Assembly: GCA_002689995.1 (NCBI GenBank)
Contig: NZIV01000061.1
Coordinates: forward strand, 39,842 to 72,304
DNA: 32,463 bases
DNA from: Fidelibacterota bacterium
GTDB taxonomy: Bacteria; Fidelibacterota; Marinisomatia; SCGC-AAA003-L08; GCA-2689995
Reading direction: 5' to 3'
Shown here piece by piece: positions 1 to 7,099 of this stretch; position 1 is the stretch's first letter; each line of letters begins with the position of its first letter. The notes under the pieces are model-generated. The model ran no database searches. It was given only the letters and a program-made list of their open reading frames with translations, and was not told the DNA's origin. Both the position numbers and the translations under genes were made by a program.

Positions 1-545
1 TTTAGAGTAATAGTACTGATTTTCAAGGTTATATCTTGTGATTTTAATTGCTGTTCTTTATTCGTGGATCTAATTCTTTCTAGTCCATTATCCAAATTAA
101 ATTCCTCAATTTCTATAAGTCTTTCACTGCTTTCTAATTCTGTAATTAACTTTCCAAATTTTTCAAAAGAACAGTTTATAACTAATTCGTATGGTATTAA
201 GGTATTATTACCTTTTTTATCTTTTGTTTTAGGTTTAATTAGTATTGTTTTAATTTCCAACTTTGTTAGCAATTCAGTTAAATCTGATAAAAAAGGTATT
301 GATGATTCCTGGTTTTGATTCTGATTAATTTGAGATGAAAGGTTAATTTGAAATAATTTATATACTTTATTTAAACTATTTGATAGAATTTCAGCTGTTA
401 TAAATTTTTCATTTGCAACTTGTGTTTCATCTTCCAGTATGGTAATTCTTAAAGGTTTATCACTGAATATGAACGAAATACTAGATTGCAGGAATATAAA
501 AAAACCTAATACAATAGAAATTATGACTATATTTCGTTGCATCAT
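1..545 (-). CDS. pilO: PilO-like type IV pilus assembly protein (partial, 3' end beyond window)
   Basis: The frame is open from an ATG at 545 to the left edge (181 codons), so the C-terminus is missing. The protein starts with a short cytoplasmic stretch and one membrane segment (about residues 4-25), followed by a periplasmic part with a predicted helical region and a segment reading FEKFGKLITELESSERLIE, which resembles the ferredoxin-like fold of PilO. PilO pairs with PilN in the inner-membrane alignment complex linking PilM to the secretin. The start overlaps the pilN stop as ATGA (545-542), a translational-coupling arrangement; a second ATG follows directly at 542-540. PilO sequences are poorly conserved, so the call rests mainly on the pilM-pilN-pilO gene order, membrane topology and size. 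No secretin gene (pilQ) is visible; it would be expected next, to the left. Confidence 0.75.
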   Translation of the reverse strand, partial: MMQRNIVIISIVLGFFIFLQSSISFIFSDKPLRITILEDETQVANEKFITAEILSNSLNKVYKLFQINLSSQINQNQNQESSIPFLSDLTELLTKLEIKTILIKPKTKDKKGNNTLIPYELVINCSFEKFGKLITELESSERLIEIEEFNLDNGLERIRSTNKEQQLKSQDITLKISTITL

Positions 546-1147
546 TTTTTCCCTCTCAATCTTCTTTTTGATTTTTTATTTAGCTCAGCCTCAATTGTAA
601 ATTTGAATATTTCTTGTCCTCTAGATAAATCTCTTTCAGAACCTTTAAATTTAATCGAGCGAAAATCATTAGAAAATTTTTCATTTGATTTAAGCGTATT
701 AATAAATTTTTCTACAATTAAGAACTCTTTTTCATCTTCATGTACTTTAGATATCCCTTTTATAATAAATTTTAAATTTTTAAACTCTAACCCTGTTATT
801 GCCATATCTAAAGGAGTGATTTCTGAAATTATTTTTAATTTTTCGCTCCAAATAATTCTCTCACCCTCTGTTTTAATTAAATTATTTATATCTTTTTTTG
901 ATAAATTAATTTGTCCTTCATTTTTAAGAGCATCAGTATCAATAATTAATTTATCAATAATATTTTTTCTTTCGGTTATAATACTATTAGCTTGATTATT
1001 AATCAATAAAAACCATACTGCTAATGCAAAAAGAGACACACTAATAACTGTAAATAATATCCAACGATTTCTTTCTTGATGTAACTCTTGTAATTCAGCA
1101 TTACTTATAGTTTTATTTAAATTGATTAAAATATATTTTTTATCCAA
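542..1147 (-). CDS. pilN: PilN-like type IV pilus inner-membrane protein
   Basis: A 201-aa bitopic inner-membrane protein. Residues 1-28 are cytoplasmic and carry the INLN-type motif (ILINLN near residues 6-11) by which PilN docks into PilM. A membrane helix spans about residues 29-50. The rest is a coiled-coil followed by a small periplasmic domain containing the pattern ITPLDMAITGLEFKNLKFII, typical of the PilN/GspL-type fold. The start is TTG at 1147-1145, directly abutting the pilM stop TAA (1150-1148). A GGAG about nine bases upstream, inside the end of pilM, supports this start, and no other Met lies nearby. The gene stops with TGA at 544-542, showing that TGA is an ordinary stop in this genome. 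It overlaps pilO by four bases. Confidence 0.8.
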   Translation of the reverse strand: MDKKYILINLNKTISNAELQELHQERNRWILFTVISVSLFALAVWFLLINNQANSIITERKNIIDKLIIDTDALKNEGQINLSKKDINNLIKTEGERIIWSEKLKIISEITPLDMAITGLEFKNLKFIIKGISKVHEDEKEFLIVEKFINTLKSNEKFSNDFRSIKFKGSERDLSRGQEIFKFTIEAELNKKSKRRLRGKK

Positions 1148-2203
1148 TTAATTTTGCTCCAATCCTGCTATAGCTAAGCCTACAGCAACTGCATATTGTG
1201 ACTTACTATTAATTTCACTTTTTAACTCCATATTCTCAAATGGATTGAATTCTGATAGTGTTATTTTTAATTCACCTGCAATGTAATCACTCAAATGAGG
1301 TGTTTTGCTTGAGCCTCCAGAAACTAGAAATTTATTAAAAAACGCCTGATTATTATTTTTCATATAATATCGTAGTGTCTTTCTAATTTCATCAGTCAAG
1401 TTATCAAAAATAGTTTTTTCTTCAATTTTAATACTATTTGAATCTTCATCTTTTAATGTACTTTCTTCGGAACTATTTTGTACTCCTTTTTCTTTTAAAT
1501 ATTTTTCAGCCTCTTCTAAGCTTAATTGTTTTTTTTCTGCAATATATTTTATAAAATGATAGCCTGATATCTCAATTTCTCTAACATAAAATGGATGATT
1601 TTTACCCCAAATTATCAGTTGTGTTGAACTACTACCAATATTAATTATAACATCTACTCCTGAATCAGGTAGTTGATTTTGTCTTAGATAGCTATTGATT
1701 AAACCTATTGAGTCTGTATTAAATTGACCTGTTTTAAATCCAGACTCTTTTATTATTTCATGATGTTTGTTCACAATATTTTTAGTAGTAGCAAAATAAA
1801 GAAGATTTATTTTGTCTAATTCAGTAGGGCTTTGCCCAATTATATGAAAGTCAACTACAGGGTCTGATCCATCTAATTGAATATATTTTTTCGCCTCTAG
1901 CTCAAGAGTAGACTCTAATTCTTCATTACTCATCTCTAACATCGTAATTTGCCTAGCACTCACATCTTTTGATGAAATATTTGATGTTATAACCTTTGCT
2001 TTTTTTGGTTGTATTTTTAAATCTCTACTTAAATCTTGTATTGCAGATACCCAATGAGATTTATTTATTTTTTCAGGATTATATTTTTCTATTGATGGCA
2101 TTAAATTAATAATACCGGCTTTTTCAACATAATATTTGTCTTCATTTTTTATTATTTCAACAATTTTAACTGTTGATAAGCCTAAGTCGATACCTATACT
2201 CAT
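1148..2203 (-). CDS. pilM: PilM, actin-like type IV pilus assembly ATPase
   Basis: A 351-aa cytoplasmic protein of the FtsA/PilM actin-like family. The first nucleotide-binding motif (GIDLGLSTVKIVEI) is at residues 4-17, a second Gly/Ser/Thr segment (NIGSSSTQLIIW) lies near residue 190, and the adenosine-motif-like SGGSSKTPHL near residues 294-304 is followed by the expected amphipathic region and a final AVAVGLAIAGL helix. PilM binds the PilN N-terminus on the cytoplasmic side and links the pilus motor to the envelope complex. A charged, low-complexity insertion rich in E, K, S and D (about residues 235-265) is longer than in typical homologues. The gene sits five bases after the PilX-like gene and directly abuts pilN, in the usual pilM-N-O order. 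Confidence 0.9.
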   Translation of the reverse strand: MSIGIDLGLSTVKIVEIIKNEDKYYVEKAGIINLMPSIEKYNPEKINKSHWVSAIQDLSRDLKIQPKKAKVITSNISSKDVSARQITMLEMSNEELESTLELEAKKYIQLDGSDPVVDFHIIGQSPTELDKINLLYFATTKNIVNKHHEIIKESGFKTGQFNTDSIGLINSYLRQNQLPDSGVDVIINIGSSSTQLIIWGKNHPFYVREIEISGYHFIKYIAEKKQLSLEEAEKYLKEKGVQNSSEESTLKDEDSNSIKIEEKTIFDNLTDEIRKTLRYYMKNNNQAFFNKFLVSGGSSKTPHLSDYIAGELKITLSEFNPFENMELKSEINSKSQYAVAVGLAIAGLEQN

Positions 2204-2208
2204 ATTGG

Positions 2209-4215
2209 TTAGAATTCCCTATAACTTGCTATTTTTAAGTTTATTTCTTTTTCATTTTCTGATGATTCTCCACCACAACTTTGTTCATCACAAAATACAC
2301 TTTCAGGATATAAAGGCGGATCAATACATTTTAAATTATTATCATAATTATAACTCTTATCCATACCGATCCCAGGTGAAATATTATACGGACCTGGACT
2401 ATTTCGTTTCATGTAGCCTCTATATTTTTGAACTACTCCTCCCCAAAGAGTTACAGTACCTCTTATATCGCTAGAACCACTGAAATTACCTCCAAAGCGA
2501 TCTCCATTACAATCCCCATATCCTGCATTCCAAGATAGTCCGTTACCGCATCCATATGGTATCTGTGTACTATTTTGCCAATAATGCATTGAAAATGATT
2601 CATTAAATGCTATAATATGAGAATGAATAATAATATTTGATCCATAGATTCCTCCACGTGCACCATTAGCTTTTGTATTTGCTATGTATACATTTGCCCC
2701 TGAAACAAGCCCCATAATATTACTTGATCCTCCTGTACAGTCTTCATCAGGCTGTACATGATATAGGCTACCCCATGAAGTTGCATCTGCATTTTTAAGG
2801 TCATCAACAATCCAAATATTACACCACAGCGTATCTTTTGGAGATGAGAAGTTTGGAGACCATGCATGCCTTCTATAAGTTATGTATTCATCTGTTATTA
2901 TTGTATATTTACCTTGATATGTACCATGAACTAAAACTTGACCACCCTCTATATGAATCGCAGTTGGTTTATTATAAGGAAAAAACTCTTCTGTAATTAG
3001 ATTAACAGAGCCAGGTGAAAATGCTGAATTCTGATTAGTAGGATCAAATTCATAAACATGTGTATCGTAGTGATGAAAGCCATGAGATCCAGAAATATCT
3101 TGAGTAATTAATACCTCATTACCTTCTGTATTTATTTCTTTAACATGATAATTATAAAGCGCCTCTTTATACTCATTACATGTTTTCAAATCTGATGGAT
3201 TTGTACATTCTAGCAGAGAATTTGTGACACCATATAAATCATCTCCTTGTGGGGCACTAGCCTCAACTAAAGACAGATTTGGCTTTAAATGTGGAGGCAT
3301 AAGATACCACCACCTCCTAGCAAAAAATCCACCATCTGAAACAAACTGTATCTCCGTCATTATTAATGTGTCTTTACTACCAAAGGGAGAATATTTCAAT
3401 AATTCGGTTGAATTAAGCTTTACATCTGCAAATGCTTTCTTTGAGTCAAATGAAGGTGGAGGCAAACATACAGGAGGCAGTGTATCAAGAGGTGGACTAC
3501 CTTGAAATACTTGGTTCTCATTGCAAAAACCTAGGTCTGGATAATTCACTTCTGTGTCGTAGGTTCCATCTGGATTTTGCACACATTGCTCAGTAACAGT
3601 TACTGTAGTTGTAAAAGTTGGACATCCAAAATCACTCATTACAAGTTGTCCATTTGTCTGGATATCACCAGCATTTAAATTATCTCCACTTCCAAATGTT
3701 ACCTCTCTTCTATTGCCATTTTCAATTGTTTGAGGTGCTCCACCAGCTTTTTCACTTGCTGTTAGATAAAGATATGTAGCTAAAGTTTTTTGAGGCTCGG
3801 TAATAATAGAAACAGAATCTTCGAGCATAAATGAACCATTACCCCAAAAGGTTTTAACTTCTGAGAACCCTTTTGATTTAGCTACTCTGATTAATTGACC
3901 AGTTTTATTTTTCCTTATTCTAATAGAAACTGAGTCATAACTACCCATTCTATTGATATATTCACCATTATATCTCTTGATTGTATCGGCGTTACTATTC
4001 ATTACTTGTTCTAGAAATAAGTCTTCATATGCTTTGAAAGCTAAACCTGATGTAGCATTATATTTTGCTTTAGTTTTTGCTATCTTTAATTCTACTCTAT
4101 GCTGTTCAGCTAAAGCTTTTTGATAATAACCAAATATAACACCAGCACCTGCTAAAGTTAATATTACCGTAGTAGGTAATATAAATCCTTTAATTTTTCT
4201 ATTTAGATAATTCAC
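2209..4215 (-). CDS. Large PilX-like prepilin/pilus-associated protein
   Basis: A 668-aa protein with a pilin-like N-terminus: a basic leader, Gly10 followed by FILPTTVILTLAG and a hydrophobic helix to about residue 31, then an amphipathic helix. The usual Glu at +5 of mature prepilins is replaced by Thr, and the N-terminus resembles PilX-type minor pilins more than ordinary ones. PilX proteins are commonly about 150-200 aa, so this one carries some 500 extra residues. The extra part contains many Cys pairs, Pro-rich stretches, and Gly/Asn-rich segments near the C-terminus (such as GNFSGSSDIRGTVTLWGG) that suggest a beta-helix. The start is GTG at 4215, overlapping the preceding stop as TAGTG. 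The position after PilV/PilW-like genes suggests a pilus-tip or surface-presented adhesin-like subunit. This is an inference; I do not recognise a named family for the large domain. Confidence 0.7.
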   Translation of the reverse strand: MNYLNRKIKGFILPTTVILTLAGAGVIFGYYQKALAEQHRVELKIAKTKAKYNATSGLAFKAYEDLFLEQVMNSNADTIKRYNGEYINRMGSYDSVSIRIRKNKTGQLIRVAKSKGFSEVKTFWGNGSFMLEDSVSIITEPQKTLATYLYLTASEKAGGAPQTIENGNRREVTFGSGDNLNAGDIQTNGQLVMSDFGCPTFTTTVTVTEQCVQNPDGTYDTEVNYPDLGFCNENQVFQGSPPLDTLPPVCLPPPSFDSKKAFADVKLNSTELLKYSPFGSKDTLIMTEIQFVSDGGFFARRWWYLMPPHLKPNLSLVEASAPQGDDLYGVTNSLLECTNPSDLKTCNEYKEALYNYHVKEINTEGNEVLITQDISGSHGFHHYDTHVYEFDPTNQNSAFSPGSVNLITEEFFPYNKPTAIHIEGGQVLVHGTYQGKYTIITDEYITYRRHAWSPNFSSPKDTLWCNIWIVDDLKNADATSWGSLYHVQPDEDCTGGSSNIMGLVSGANVYIANTKANGARGGIYGSNIIIHSHIIAFNESFSMHYWQNSTQIPYGCGNGLSWNAGYGDCNGDRFGGNFSGSSDIRGTVTLWGGVVQKYRGYMKRNSPGPYNISPGIGMDKSYNYDNNLKCIDPPLYPESVFCDEQSCGGESSENEKEINLKIASYREF

Positions 4216-4838
4216 TATGAGTTACCTATGAAGTAAGTTGGAGAGAATGTTTCTTTTTTGAAATTTAATTTTTCTATGATTTTTTCATCATCCCAACCCA
4301 TCACTAAATTTACGCTAATTTCTATTATAATTGTTGATTCTCTAACATTTGAATTTTCATTTGTAGTTGTTCCGTCAGTATTTGGCTTAGTATAGATATC
4401 CCAATTTTGAATATTATAGCGTATGAAACCACTTTTTTCTACAGACGTGTATCTAATAACATGGTTTTTAATAGGATTATTATTTATATCAGTGCTCTTC
4501 GATTCGTGAATAGCCTCGCCATTTATTAAAATACCATTATCTCTCGATAAAGAAAATGAGTTTCTTCCATATAAATTACCATCGGTAATCAGCTGAATGT
4601 TTTGATCATAAGTATTAAAAGAAATATCATCAGCCATTTTTATATACTTAGACATTTCATCGAGAGAATAATTACAATATGTTTTTATTTCTGACCTTAT
4701 TAAATCATTATCTAATTTTTTTGATATATCAGCAAAAATATAAAACATACCTAAAAAAGAGATAGAGCTAATCAAAATAATTGAAATCATTTCAACAAGA
4801 GTAAATCCGTTATAAAAATATTTTTGATTTTTCATCAT
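4215..4838 (-). CDS. PilW-like prepilin N-terminal methylation domain protein
   Basis: A 207-aa minor prepilin. The prepilin peptidase site is clear: Gly11 then FTLVE, with Glu at +5 of the mature protein, followed by a hydrophobic helix (MISIILISSISFLGMFYIF) to about residue 35. The rest is a soluble domain with a D-N-D-L helix and predicted beta strands, compatible with the PilW/PilJ class of minor pilins that prime pilus assembly. The first ATG (4838) overlaps the stop of the preceding prepilin gene as ATGA; an adjacent second ATG at 4835 is equally possible. The gene ends in TAG overlapping the GTG start of the PilX-like gene. The PilW label rests on order and size, since minor pilins diverge fast outside the N-terminus. 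Confidence 0.75.
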   Translation of the reverse strand: MMKNQKYFYNGFTLVEMISIILISSISFLGMFYIFADISKKLDNDLIRSEIKTYCNYSLDEMSKYIKMADDISFNTYDQNIQLITDGNLYGRNSFSLSRDNGILINGEAIHESKSTDINNNPIKNHVIRYTSVEKSGFIRYNIQNWDIYTKPNTDGTTTNENSNVRESTIIIEISVNLVMGWDDEKIIEKLNFKKETFSPTYFIGNS

Positions 4839-5272
4839 AGTTGTAATTTAAATTGAAAAGTATTAAATATGATACTATCCTGATAGTTTTCATTTATATC
4901 CCAGTATATATATGTATTTAACTTATATACTTCACCCAGTGAATTTGGGTCACTAAGTTTTTCGATAGGATAATAATTAAGTGTTGCCTTATATGCAGGT
5001 TCACCTTCTTTATTTTCAAATAGAATTACATCCTCACCATTTTGAGATGGATTTGCTATATTCGATGAACCTTCAGCCATTATCCTAGCTTTTAAAAAGT
5101 CTGTATAATCTCTAAGAGCTTCATAAGCTTTTTCCTTAACACGTATTTTTTTTAGAGAATGATTTACAGTACTAGCTCCAAGCATTATAGCCGATGCTGC
5201 AAAGGATGTTATTAAAACACCTATCATAGCTTCGATAAGAGTGAAGCCTTTAGGATTTATAAATAATTTCAA
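4835..5272 (-). CDS. PilV-like prepilin N-terminal methylation domain protein
   Basis: A 145-aa minor prepilin. The leader MKLFINPKG ends at Gly9 and is followed by FTLIE, which places the conserved Glu at +5 of the mature protein, then a hydrophobic helix (AMIGVLITSFAASAIMLGAS). The IEAMIGVLI core is the type seen in PilV/GspI minor pilins. The remainder is a small globular domain. It lies six bases after pilT and overlaps the PilW-like gene by four bases with a TGA stop. It is processed by the prepilin peptidase, which is not in this window, and is expected in the pilus or its initiation complex at the inner membrane. Confidence 0.78.
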   Translation of the reverse strand: MKLFINPKGFTLIEAMIGVLITSFAASAIMLGASTVNHSLKKIRVKEKAYEALRDYTDFLKARIMAEGSSNIANPSQNGEDVILFENKEGEPAYKATLNYYPIEKLSDPNSLGEVYKLNTYIYWDINENYQDSIIFNTFQFKLQL

Positions 5273-5278
5273 TTTAAA

Positions 5279-6337
5279 TTAAAATATGCCTTGTTCAAAA
5301 ATTTTAGGATTCTCTGCAACTGAAATTGCCTCTTCTCTATCTATAATTCCTTGATTTAGTAGTCTCTGCAGATCACCATCCAAGCTTTGCATTCCATCTT
5401 TACTTCCAGATTGAATTAGAGTAGGGATTTGATATATTTTGTCTTCTCTAATTAAATTTCTAATGGCAGATGTAGCAATCATGATTTCACTAGCTGGGAC
5501 TCGACCATTCTTTTTACTATTAGATAAAAGTTTTTGAGCTACTACGGCTAAAAGGCTTTCTGACAGCATAGATCTAATTTGTGATTTTTGTCCTGCTGGA
5601 AAAACATCAATAATTCTATCTATGGTTTTAACTGCACTAGATGTATGAAGAGTACTAAGCACTAAATGCCCCGTTTCTGCTGCTGTTAATGCCAGCTGAA
5701 TAGTCTCAAGATCTCGCATTTCACCAACTAAAATCACATCTGGATCTTCCCTTAGAGCTGACTTGAGAGCATTAGCAAAAGAATGTGTAGATTGTCCTAA
5801 CTCTCTCTGGTTGATTAAACAATTTCTTGATTCATGATAGTATTCAACGGGATCTTCAACAGTAATAATATGTTTATCTTTATTATCATTAATATGTTGA
5901 ATCATTGCGGCTAGTGTAGTTGACTTTCCGCTACCTGTAGGTCCAGTTAAAAGAATTAGTCCCTTTTCTTTTAGTGCTAACTGATTGAGGATGGGCGGTA
6001 TGTTTAACTCTTCCGTAGATTGAACTGCAGAAGGAATTGTTCTAAATACTGCAGAATAACCATTGATTTGGTTGAAAAAATTTACTCTAAACCTTCCTTT
6101 TTTTTCTAGTTTAGCAGAAAAATCGATTTCTAAGTTTTTTTCAAATCGTGTAATTTGATTCTTGTCTAGCACATCATTTTTGATTTCTTCCATCATTCTT
6201 TGACTCATAATAGGCATATCAAGTTTTTTCATAACGCCATGTAGTCTAATCATAGGTATAGAGCCAACACTTAAGTGTAAATCAGATGCACCACTTTCAA
6301 GAGCATAATTTAGTAAATCATGAATCTTAACACTCAT
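5279..6337 (-). CDS. pilT: PilT, type IV pilus retraction ATPase
   Basis: A 352-aa hexameric cytoplasmic motor of the secretion ATPase family that powers pilus retraction. The N-terminal PAS-like domain includes SGASDLHLSVG (about residues 15-25). Walker A is GPTGSGKS at 132-139, the Asp box is IITVEDPVEY at 157-166, Walker B is ILVGEMRD at 202-209 with catalytic Glu206, and the His box is GHLVLSTLHT at 223-232. The length is typical for PilT (about 345-370 aa) and too short for PilB, whose extra N-terminal domain is absent. The ATG directly abuts the stop of the upstream prepilin gene, so the two are almost certainly co-transcribed. No pilB or pilC is visible, so the extension motor must lie elsewhere. 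Confidence 0.95.
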   Translation of the reverse strand: MSVKIHDLLNYALESGASDLHLSVGSIPMIRLHGVMKKLDMPIMSQRMMEEIKNDVLDKNQITRFEKNLEIDFSAKLEKKGRFRVNFFNQINGYSAVFRTIPSAVQSTEELNIPPILNQLALKEKGLILLTGPTGSGKSTTLAAMIQHINDNKDKHIITVEDPVEYYHESRNCLINQRELGQSTHSFANALKSALREDPDVILVGEMRDLETIQLALTAAETGHLVLSTLHTSSAVKTIDRIIDVFPAGQKSQIRSMLSESLLAVVAQKLLSNSKKNGRVPASEIMIATSAIRNLIREDKIYQIPTLIQSGSKDGMQSLDGDLQRLLNQGIIDREEAISVAENPKIFEQGIF

Positions 6338-6775
6338 TTATTGCTCTCTTTTTTGTCCATATCCAACATATTCGCCTTCATCAACTAGATATATTATTTG
6401 CTTTCCTTCGCCACCGCTCATTCCAGGGAGACTTGTAGCAGTAATTTGACCAGATGTACCATTCTGATCATCTTCTAATTGAAGGTCAAATTCCCATTTA
6501 TTTAAAACAGATTTTTTCATTCCTAATACACCTTCATCAAGCATAATCTGAACATCAATAGGCCATTCTCCTGATTCCTGTCTATATATTTCCGCATTTT
6601 CTAAAATGTTTTTTATTTGAACCTTTGCGTCAGAGGCATATCCTCTTTCAACATATTTCATATAGGTAGGAATTGCTACAGAAGCTAAAATACCAATAAT
6701 AACTACTACGATTAAGATTTCAACTAAAGTGAAACCTTCACATATTTTCTTCTTTACCTTATTGAAAGTAATCAA
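6338..6775 (-). CDS. Type IV pilin (major-pilin-like PilA/PilE)
   Basis: A 145-aa prepilin and the first gene of the pilus operon. The leader ends KKKICEG (Gly14), followed by the classic FTLVEILIVVVIIGILA helix with Glu at +5, then a PTYMKYVERGYASDAK segment typical of major pilins and pseudopilin G-like subunits. The C-terminal part lacks the Cys pair of many PilA proteins. The start is TTG at 6775-6773. A GGAG at 6785-6782, six bases upstream, fixes it and no ATG lies in range. First place in the operon and the canonical helix favour the major pilin, though a GspG-like minor role cannot be excluded. The pilT start follows the TAA stop without a gap. Confidence 0.85.
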   Translation of the reverse strand: MITFNKVKKKICEGFTLVEILIVVVIIGILASVAIPTYMKYVERGYASDAKVQIKNILENAEIYRQESGEWPIDVQIMLDEGVLGMKKSVLNKWEFDLQLEDDQNGTSGQITATSLPGMSGGEGKQIIYLVDEGEYVGYGQKREQ

Positions 6776-6781
6776 TTAAAA

Positions 6782-6785
6782 CTCC
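6782..6785 (-). promoter_or_regulatory. Ribosome binding site fixing the TTG start of the pilin gene
   Basis: GGAG on the minus strand with a six-base spacer to TTG at 6775. This is a near-ideal Shine-Dalgarno spacing and is the main reason for accepting a TTG start. Confidence 0.7.
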
Positions 6786-6844
6786 TTTTTTTAAAATTTT
6801 TATTTTTAATATAATATATTTTAAACATTGTAAAATATACAGAT

Positions 6845-6860
6845 TAGTAACTTACATAAT
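6845..6860 (+). repeat. Direct repeat copy 1 in divergent promoter region
   Basis: TAGTAACTTACATAAT. It matches copy 2 at 14 of 16 positions. It could be an operator half, but chance similarity is realistic in DNA this AT-rich. Confidence 0.3.
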
Positions 6861-6977
6861 ATCATGTAGTCATAACAATTTGTTTATAGTTACAATTTAT
6901 TATAACAATAATTTATTTTAATGATTGTAAATATAATTTCAAGCTAAGAATGGTGTTAGTTTTGTGATGAAAAAAAG

Positions 6978-6993
6978 TAGTACCTTACATACT
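6978..6993 (+). repeat. Direct repeat copy 2 in divergent promoter region
   Basis: TAGTACCTTACATACT. Same orientation as copy 1, offset by 133 bp, 14 of 16 identical. Confidence 0.3.
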
Positions 6994-7099
6994 GATACAT
7001 AAACAAAACATACATTAAAATTGATGTCAGTATATTTTAAATATATATTTTCTTTTTATACAGTAAAATAAAAAATTATACTCAACCAATGAAAGGATT

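Larger units (their letters stand above)
6776..7099. promoter_or_regulatory. Divergent intergenic promoter region between pilus operon and surface operon
   Basis: This 324-bp very AT-rich stretch has no supportable ORF and should hold the promoters of both divergent operons. On the minus strand TTTACA (6834-6829) lies upstream of an AT-rich TATATT-like box, a weak sigma70-type candidate for the pilin gene. On the plus strand TATACT (7077-7082) precedes the C25 gene, with an AGGA Shine-Dalgarno just before its ATG. Two copies of a 16-bp motif (6845-6860 and 6978-6993) match at 14 positions. ATACTGA (6989-6995) and TCAGTAT (7027-7033) form an inverted pair. None of these is strong enough to name a regulator. 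Confidence 0.45.

Noticed and set aside
537-995. Plus-strand ORF of 152 codons opposite pilN.
   Set aside because: Antisense to a well-supported gene, low-complexity Ser/Ile/Leu/Phe composition, no ribosome binding site. Similar antisense ORFs at 64-318, 2136-2474, 3224-3505, 12377-12706, 17311-17544 and 18363-18611 were rejected for the same reason.
6989-7033. ATACTGA/TCAGTAT inverted pair as a riboswitch or terminator.
   Set aside because: Only seven pairs with a loop of about 31 bases in very AT-rich DNA, no T-run, and no recognisable riboswitch core.
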